Below the pieces are notes generated by a model that saw nothing but the letters and a program-made list of their open reading frames with translations, was not told the DNA's origin and did no database searches. A program made the position numbers and the translations under genes. This document shows, one piece after another, positions 57,905 to 64,000 of a stretch of 64,000 nucleotides of DNA. Source of the DNA: Halocaridina rubra. Its lineage: Eukaryota > Arthropoda > Malacostraca > Decapoda > Atyidae. The stretch is from the NCBI GenBank assembly GCA_037179515.1, contig JAXCGZ010002278.1:1-64000 (forward strand). The letters are read 5' to 3'. Every line of letters begins with the position of its first letter. Positions within the stretch are counted from its first letter, which is position 1.

Positions 57905-58240
57905 TTAGTTGTCCTCGTTAGATGCTAGGAGACACCCATGTTTGTGACGTAATTATAATGCATGAAAGCAGTCTTAATTAATATTTATGACATACATTTG
58001 CTACCGTGATCATTGACGGTGCATATACGTTTAATAATGAGTAATTAGTTGTCCTCGTGAGATGCCACAAGACACTCATGTTTGTGACGTAATAATAATG
58101 CGTGAAAGCAGTCGTAATTAATATTTATGAAATACATTTGCTACCGTGATTATTGACGGTGCATATACATTTAATAATGAGTTATTAGTTGTTCTTGTAA
58201 GGCATTACGAGATACTCAAGTAGAAAACGTAATAGAGATA
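57905..58240. repeat. Tandem repeat, ~135-bp unit x2.4
   Basis: Units begin TTAGTTGTCCTCGTNAGATG, with GACACNCATGTTTGTGACGT, AGCAGTCNTAATTAATATT and CATTTGCTACCGTGATNATT in order. Starts at about 57905 and 58045; a third, degraded partial unit starts about 58184. Confidence 0.88.
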
Positions 58241-58539
58241 CGTGGATCAGAAGATATTCGAGTTTGATTCGAAGTCCCGTGATTGCTGACGACATCAGGG
58301 TTTTCCGGATAGATGAGTACAGATTTAAGTTATTTCTAACAATATTTATAACTACGTGTGAGGGACAGAATGAGCTCATTTAATTGAACGCTCGTAGGTA
58401 GAATGTATGTTGGAAAATTTATTATTCTGTATGAGGAAGTTTTAATTTAAGGTGAGGAGAGTTTATTTAAATATTCACATATCAGCAGTTCATAAACCCC
58501 CTTATAAAATATTTGCATATATGTGTATGCATGTAATAT

Positions 58540-59096
58540 TAATTATATTTTATTGGTAGAGGATTTAATTTTGAGATCATGGTAGGCCTCTACTGAAGCC
58601 GTGTCAGGTCGAAGGGTAATAACACACAGAAAATCCTCCACAGCTTTTGGTCCTTCGAACCGGATGAGAATTGGTGTGGTAATGGTGAAAATAGTGTACA
58701 TTTTAGATAAACTCCCGCCTTGTAAGAAGTTAGTGTAAAACTCTACGGTTAAAATCGTCCATATTTCAGCGAAAAAAAAGGATTTTTTTTTTGTTGGATG
58801 TTCACCCTTGAGGGTGAGCGGACCTTCCACTTGTGGCCTGCAGGTGGGGTGAGATTTTCTTCGGAGTGTACGTGGTATTCGCTCTTGCTGGCGAATGGGC
58901 TTTCCTGTTGGTGAGGAGGTGGGGTGAATTCTTGTTATTGGTGATGATCGGACTTTCCTAATTGGCCCGCAGGTGAGATTGTGCCAAACTGTAAAGATAA
59001 CGGAAAGCATAAATATTCAGTTGTGAATTATTAGTTTACATCAAACAGCATAAATGAATTCCTGTTTTGGGGGAGAGAGAAAGAGTTATTGCATGG
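58540..59096 (-). other. I-clade 3' UTR region
   Basis: Sequence downstream of ORF2 on the minus strand. It contains a 155-codon frame (58543-59010) that I do not recognise. A poly-T run at 58787-58798 (plus strand) would be an A-run of the RNA. The end of the element is not clear. Confidence 0.5.
58600..58680 (+). other. Possible LTR-element leader remnant
   Basis: CTTTTGGTCCTTCGAACCGG (58638-58657) looks like the start of internal sequence after the LTR in some BEL/Pao-type elements. No matching LTR pair was found. It may equally be part of the I-clade 3' UTR. Confidence 0.25.
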
Positions 59097-62000
59097 CTAT
59101 CTAGGTGGAGGGTATTGTCTGATAATATTTGATAGACTGTTCATGTGGTTATTTGTTGCTAGTCTGATGATGGAGCTAGCAACCTGAAGGGCATTTGGGT
59201 CTTCGCTAGATGTTGCGGGGGCACCAGTTTTCCGTCGAATCTCTGAAAAAGAATCACATTCCAGGATGTAGTGTAGCAGTGGATGTGGTGAGGCTACCTG
59301 GCAAAAGGTGCATTCCTTGATGATATTCTCTACTATTTGCCAGGTGCACTTGTACCCGAGTCTCAGACGGTACACATTGACCTCAGTGCTTCGTCGAAGG
59401 CTCTTCGGCAGGGTGATACGCCGAAGATCAGTGGTGGCTTTGTACCACCAGGTGGAGGGGGAGCCAATGTCTGTGCACAGGTTGTGTTTAGTTATTAAGG
59501 TGTTAAGGAGTGACTTGGTGGCTTTATTTTTAATCTGTTGCATCCCAGGAGACAGAGATATCTGGATTTCTGCTCTGAGAGTGGCTTGTTTGGCGGCTTG
59601 ACCGGCTTCCTCATTTCCCTTGATGCCGACGTGGCTGGGAATCCAGGCAAGAGTGATGGCTTTTCCAAGGCTGGTTATCCTGTGGTAGTGGCTGAGGATG
59701 GTCGTGATGATGCGAATATTGTCTCTGAGGAGTGGCTTCTTGATGGCCTGTAAGGCGCCTTTAGAATCAGAGAGAATAAGGGCATGGTCAGCTTCTTGCT
59801 GGATGAAGCAGTCAAGGGCGTTGGCTATGGCCACAAGCTCAGTCTGGAGCGATGAGCAGGAGTTTGACAGTCTCCAGGATAGGACGTGGTTTCCAGTGAT
59901 GAAGGCGGCGGCTGAGGCTCCAGTATCTTGGTTTACTGAACCGTCAGTGTAGTAGACTTGAGAGTTTGGCCTGCTCCAGCTCTGTATTTTGTCCTTATAT
60001 ATGTTTTTAAGGACAAGCGGATTTACCAAGCTTTTGGGGTTGTCAGGGAGCTCGATCTTTATATCGAGTGGTTGGTCATTCCATGGGGGTGGGCATCTGT
60101 ATTCAGGAAGCGGTGTGTCTTGTATCTTGGCTAGGATGCTCTCCCTGACTGGCAGTGCTTGCAGGCTAGCGCAGACCTTGGCTGCCCAGGTTCTAGGATG
60201 GTGGTTGGGCTGGCGATTGAGGGCTAGATGGAGATTTGTGCCAGCTAGGCATTTATGTTGGGCAGTGGTGGTTTTGGCCACAAGGAGGGTCAGTCTTTGC
60301 TGAGCTCTGAGTTTGAGTGGAATGAGTCCCGATTCCATCTGGAGGTTTTCTCTCTTGGTCCACATGGGGGCTCCTAGCATGGTACGTGTGGCGTTGTTTT
60401 GAATTACTTCTATTTTGTCCCACTGTCGGTCTTTTAGTAGCCAGAGTATGGGACAAGCATAGTCAATGAGGCTGCGTATGGCTTGTACATAGAAGGTTCT
60501 GAGGACATTAAATGATGCACCATCATAGAGGCCCGACATCCGACGAAGGATCGCTTGTCGCTGGCTGCACCTGTCGCGCAAGTATTGAATTTCTGGTCCA
60601 AAGGTTAGTCCTTGGTCGATGATTACACCCAGGTATTGGTGTTTGGTAACCCAGTCCACAGGTTCATTACCTATGACCAGATTAGTGTCTGGTCTCCACT
60701 GGTGGATGGGAAGGGCCTTGGTTTTGCTGGCATTGATTCTTACTCCAAGGGAGATGGAGGCTCGGTGAATCTTGGTGAGGCAGCGCTGTGTCTTGTTAGA
60801 GTTTCTGTGTCCTATTGTGACAAGGGCAAAGTCGTCCGCATAGTTGAAGAGTTTGGCTCCATGCGGTAGTGCGATGTGCATGAGTTTTTCCATGAGACAA
60901 TTAAATAGGAAGGGGCTAAGGATTCCACCTTGGGGGGTCCCATTTTCGTGGTTTTTGTAGGTGGAGTAGTGCCCATCTACTTTGACTCGTGCACTACGAT
61001 TTTGTAGACTCTGCTTGATCCACGAGAGAAGGTTACCTTTAATCTGCTTGGATACGAGAGCAGAGAGTATTGCCGGCACATTGGCTAGTTCAAAGGCCTT
61101 CTCTAGGTCTAGAAAAACGATGTAACCACGGCTGTTGTTGAGAAATGATAGCATGGAGGCTATGCATTCTGAGGTGCCTAAGCCAGGCTGGTAGGCAAAC
61201 ATGTTTTCTGGGAAGGGTGGGCATTTCCAGCGGACTCTGTTAAGTACCATCTTTTCTGCCGTCTTGCTCAGGCAGCTTAGGAGGGAGATGGGGCGAGGGT
61301 TGTCAGGGTCCTGTGGTTTTGGGGTGGGCTGAATGTCTGCTCTGTTCCATGAGGCTGGTCTGATTCTTCGTGTGTATGTCAAATTGATCAGAGAGAGTAG
61401 AGCAAGCTCCCCTTGGGGCCCCATTTTTTGGATCATTGTGTATGTTATTCTGTCGGCACCTGGGGCTGTGTTCTTAGAGCTTTTGCTTACTCTTAGTAGC
61501 TCAGTCAGGGAGAATGGAGCATTTGTTTCATCTTCAGTGTTGATGGCCTCTTCTATTTCTTCCCATCTTGCAGTGGTGAGGTCCTGGAGTGTTGCTCTGG
61601 TGGTGATGGGGAGCTGGTTAGAGCTTGCTCTATCCGCGAATTTGATGGCGAGTTCTTCTGCTGCCCTGCTAGGATCCCTGTGGGGGGTGATTTTAGGAGG
61701 TTTTCCTTTAGCAAAGGAGTTGATGCTCCTCCACATCTGGCCCACAGAGGTGTGAGCATCAAGGTTGGAACACCACTCTAGCCATTTATTCCTCTTGATG
61801 TTGCGAGTCTCTTCATGGACATGTTGTTTGACTGCCTGGAGAGTGCGGTAGGAGTCTTCAGTGCGACGTTTCCTGTGCATTTTCCGAATGACGTTGAGCC
61901 GGTGGTTGAGTTCTTTAACTCTGTTACAGTAATACCATCTGTCCCGATGAGTGGTGTGTTGTGGTTTGCAGAGGGGTATGGAGGAGTTTGCTGCAGCTTG

Positions 62001-62798
62001 CAGGGCATTGACTAGCTCGGCCTCTGCTTGGTCGATGTCTTCAGATGGTACGTAGGCTGAAAACCAATTGCTGAGGTGCTCCTGGAATCGGCCCCAGTCG
62101 GCCTTCTTGAAATTTCATCGAGGGGGAGGAGCAGGGATTTGGAAGATTTCAGGAATTGGCAGTGTGAGATGGATCCCATAGTGGTCGCTTGTGACCAGGG
62201 GATGAACTCTCCATGTGGCGTCCTGCTTTAGGGAATTGGAGACAAAGGTGAGGTCCAGTATTCCACCTCTGTCGTGTGTTGGCTCATGATCGTTGAGCAG
62301 GGAGACATCTTCTTGGTCATTCAGCAGGCTCATGATGTGTCTGCCTGCAGCACAGGGGCGCTCATACCTGAATCTTGGGTGGTGCGCGTTGAAGTCGCCT
62401 CCTATTACCAAGTCACGATGACTGGTTAGCCCGAAGAGGGTAGTCAGGTCTAAGCTACCTTTCCGTGGTCTGTAAATGTTGTACAGGTCTATGCAGCTGC
62501 CTTGAAGTTGGATGTTAACAGCGAGGACGTCGACATCTTCGCCACAGCAGACCGGTCGGGTTATTTCCTTTGCTAATAGGTTTTTCCTGATGAAGGTGGC
62601 GCTGCCTCTGTTCTCCCCTGGAGACCAGTGCTGGTAGAATCCATTGTATCCTGAGATTTTTGGAGGGTGTTGCTCTGTGCACAGGGTTTCTTGAACCATG
62701 ATGACATCAATGTTGTCAGTCTTGGCTATGCCTTTAAGATGTTGTACCTTGTGTCTGAGACCCTGGGCGTTCCAGTGTAGGATCCCGAGATTAGACAT
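59097..62798 (-). pseudogene. I-clade ORF2: endonuclease, RT, RNase H (one nonsense codon)
   Basis: A single 1234-codon frame from ATG at 62798 (MSNLGILHWNAQGL) to 59097, with one in-frame TGA at 62117-62115 (codon 228). Endonuclease: VQETL, IYRPRKG, IGGDFNAHHPRF, VTSDHYGIHL. RT (about 400-750): NTAPGADRITYTM, RPISLLSCLSKTAEKM, VFLDLEKAFELAN, NGTPQGGILSPFLFN, LFNYADDFALV. RNase H (about 950-1080): YYTDGSVNQDTGASAA, LQTELVAIANAL, ILSDSKGALQAI, WIPSHVGIKGNEEAG; the usual last Asp after NExA is Gly here. Near the C-terminus CTFCQ and HPLLHYILEC form a Cys/His knuckle. The stop sits in PPR-stop-NFKKADW, where related proteins usually have Trp, so TGG to TGA is likely. Confidence 0.9.
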
Positions 62799-64000
62799 CT
62801 TGATGATTTGAGGAGGTGGAGGTGGTAGGAGTGGTGGGTTGTTGAGGCTGCTGGTGGGTTCTGGAGACGAGGGCGTTGGCGACAACGGAGTGGGCTACTT
62901 CGACGACTTGATTGTAGGCATCTTGGGTGGTGGCTCTGGTATCGAGGAGTCGGACGGCTGCCTGTACGGCTTGAATGAGAAGGTTGGTGAGCTCGTTTAC
63001 TGTGAAGAGGGTTTGCTGTTTGGAAGAGGAGGCAGAGGAAGGTGTCTGGATAGGCTGTTTAGGTATGGGGGTGTGGGAGTTTTGTCTAGGGTCCCGGGAC
63101 CTAGTGTGGTGAGTGGGTGTGTGTGTGGTCTGAGTGTTCTGGGTGTTACGTGTGACTGCATTGTGTGTTTGGGTGTTGCGTGGGGTGGAGGTGTTGGTGT
63201 GAGTGTTGCGTGTGGGGTTGATGGGAGTGTGAGTGTTGTTTGGGGGGATGGTAGGAGTGTGAGTGTTGTGTGATGGGGTGGATGGAGTTGGTGTGGGGGT
63301 GGGAGCTGTAGGAGGTGTGATCTGTGTGTTAGGAGCTGGGTTGGTGTAGTGTGGTGGGTTTTGGTTGGGGAGGTTAGGTGTGAGTGGGGCAGGAGGGGGC
63401 ATTTGCCAAGGATTGGAGGTGGGGGGAGGAGCTGGGGTGAAGTTGGGGGTGGTGTGATTGGTGACAGGGGCAGAAGGAGGGGTTCTTTGAGGAATCCTCT
63501 TCAGCCTTTCTGGGCAGCGGTTGTTCCATGCGTGATGGTTCCCTTTGCAGTTCGGGCACTTGGCAACTGTTGCTTCTTTTGCCTTGAATTTTGTAAGGCA
63601 GCGGTCGGTGGAGTGTTTCCCACTGCAGATTCCACATCTCTCTGGGAAATGGCAAGTATTCCTGTGGTGCCCAAATCTTTGGCACCGGAAACATCTTAGG
63701 GGTTCTGGGGTGTACTCTCTTATGTAGAACTTGCCCCAGATGCCGAGGTTTACTTGTGAAGGGGGTGGACCACAGATGTGGACCAGAACCTGCTTTGATG
63801 GAACGGTTTGGCCCTCTATTTTGGAGGAGCAACGTGAGGCAGCCGTAATGTACGTTTGCTTGGTCAGAAGGTCAACTGACCAAGCAACAGGGAAGCCAAT
63901 GACTATGTATTTTCTTATTTTTAGTGCAGGGTTCAACTCTATCAAGTGTGGTGAGCCTAGGCTGCGGATCTTCTTTGCGGCTTCTGCTGAGGCTGGGTGG
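62791..64000 (-). CDS. I-clade ORF1, gag-like nucleic-acid-binding protein (partial)
   Basis: The frame is open from the window edge (64000; AEAAKKIRSLGSPHLIELNP) to a stop at 62791, so the N-terminus is outside. It has three Cys/His knuckles: CFRCQRFGHHRNTC (C-X2-C-X4-H-X4-C), CGICSGKHSTDRC and CPNCKGNHHAWNNRC. A long Pro/Thr/Asn/His-rich, low-complexity linker follows, then a helical tail (LFTVNELTNLLIQAVQAAVR). Knuckles upstream of a Pro-rich tail are typical of I/Jockey-group ORF1 proteins that coat LINE RNA. The last 8 bases (ATGTCTAA) overlap the ORF2 start, which suggests coupled or reinitiated translation. Confidence 0.9.
   Translation of the reverse strand, partial: HPASAEAAKKIRSLGSPHLIELNPALKIRKYIVIGFPVAWSVDLLTKQTYITAASRCSSKIEGQTVPSKQVLVHICGPPPSQVNLGIWGKFYIREYTPEPLRCFRCQRFGHHRNTCHFPERCGICSGKHSTDRCLTKFKAKEATVAKCPNCKGNHHAWNNRCPERLKRIPQRTPPSAPVTNHTTPNFTPAPPPTSNPWQMPPPAPLTPNLPNQNPPHYTNPAPNTQITPPTAPTPTPTPSTPSHNTHTPTIPPNNTHTPINPTRNTHTNTSTPRNTQTHNAVTRNTQNTQTTHTPTHHTRSRDPRQNSHTPIPKQPIQTPSSASSSKQQTLFTVNELTNLLIQAVQAAVRLLDTRATTQDAYNQVVEVAHSVVANALVSRTHQQPQQPTTPTTSTSSNHQDV

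Larger units (their letters stand above)
58540..64000 (-). mobile_element. I-clade LINE, nearly complete, cut by window edge
   Basis: Minus strand: ORF1 (64000 edge to 62791), ORF2 (62798-59097) and up to ~550 bp of 3' sequence. ORF order, gag-like zinc knuckles, endonuclease, RT and RNase H place it in the I group (I/Nimb/Ingi-like); clade is not certain. It has a clearly higher GC content than its flanks. The exact 3' end and target-site duplication were not identified; the 5' end lies beyond the window. Confidence 0.88.

Noticed and set aside
58543..59010. 155-codon minus-strand ORF as a gene
   Set aside because: It lies in the 3' region of the LINE, has no recognised domain and contains a poly-Lys/Phe stretch from an A-run.
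59308..63699. Plus-strand ORFs of 60-144 codons
   Set aside because: Antisense to the I-clade ORF1 and ORF2, which have catalytic and zinc-knuckle motifs.

Overview
The window is repeat-rich eukaryotic DNA with no host gene that I can recognise. Long (TA)n, (CT)n, (GT)n and (TTA)n microsatellites lie between decayed LINEs (CR1, Jockey-like, RTE and I clades), pogo/Tigger DNA transposons with CENP-B/jerky-type transposases, and LTR fragments. This mix suggests an arthropod, most likely a decapod crustacean. That is an inference from composition and repeat type; no host gene confirms it.

Layout. 1-2241: an RTE-like reverse transcriptase (RT) fragment between trinucleotide repeats, bracketed by an ~85 bp inverted repeat. 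2375-18248: a cluster of Tigger-family elements separated by (TA)n. It holds two long transposase copies fused head to tail (2543-9772, the first split by a Jockey-like LINE), a related element with a different terminal inverted repeat (TIR) at 10013-11463, two 344-bp MITEs, internally deleted copies at 12040-13516 and 16788-18247, and one copy inserted in another at an exact TA (14241-16511). 18600-34280: CR1 LINE pieces and LTR pieces arranged as a near-perfect ~11.9-kb palindrome (19612-31475, centre in (TA)n near 25578), followed by a third, direct copy of part of one arm. 34280-41555: more (TA)n, a 370-bp foldback hairpin, CR1 3' ends joined to (GT)n, and a CR1 copy split by an oppositely oriented Jockey-like LINE. 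41816-42290: an LTR and leader. 42984-53882: three internally deleted Tigger copies, two more LTR fragments and mostly featureless DNA. 54500-56470: very old LINE remnants. 58500-64000: an almost intact I-clade LINE on the minus strand, with a gag-like ORF1 and an ORF2 carrying endonuclease, RT and RNase H.

How the parts work together. The LINEs encode target-primed reverse transcription (endonuclease plus RT, with ORF1 as RNA-binding partner). The Tigger transposase is the likely trans-acting enzyme for the deleted copies and MITEs, which keep its ends and two families of subterminal tandem repeats. Every autonomous copy seen here is broken; the I-clade element is closest to intact, with one visible nonsense codon. 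The most interesting points are the palindrome with its chimeric junction, the two-sided subterminal repeat structure of the Tigger family, its association with TA and (TA)n sites, and the deletion subfamilies defined by shared breakpoints.
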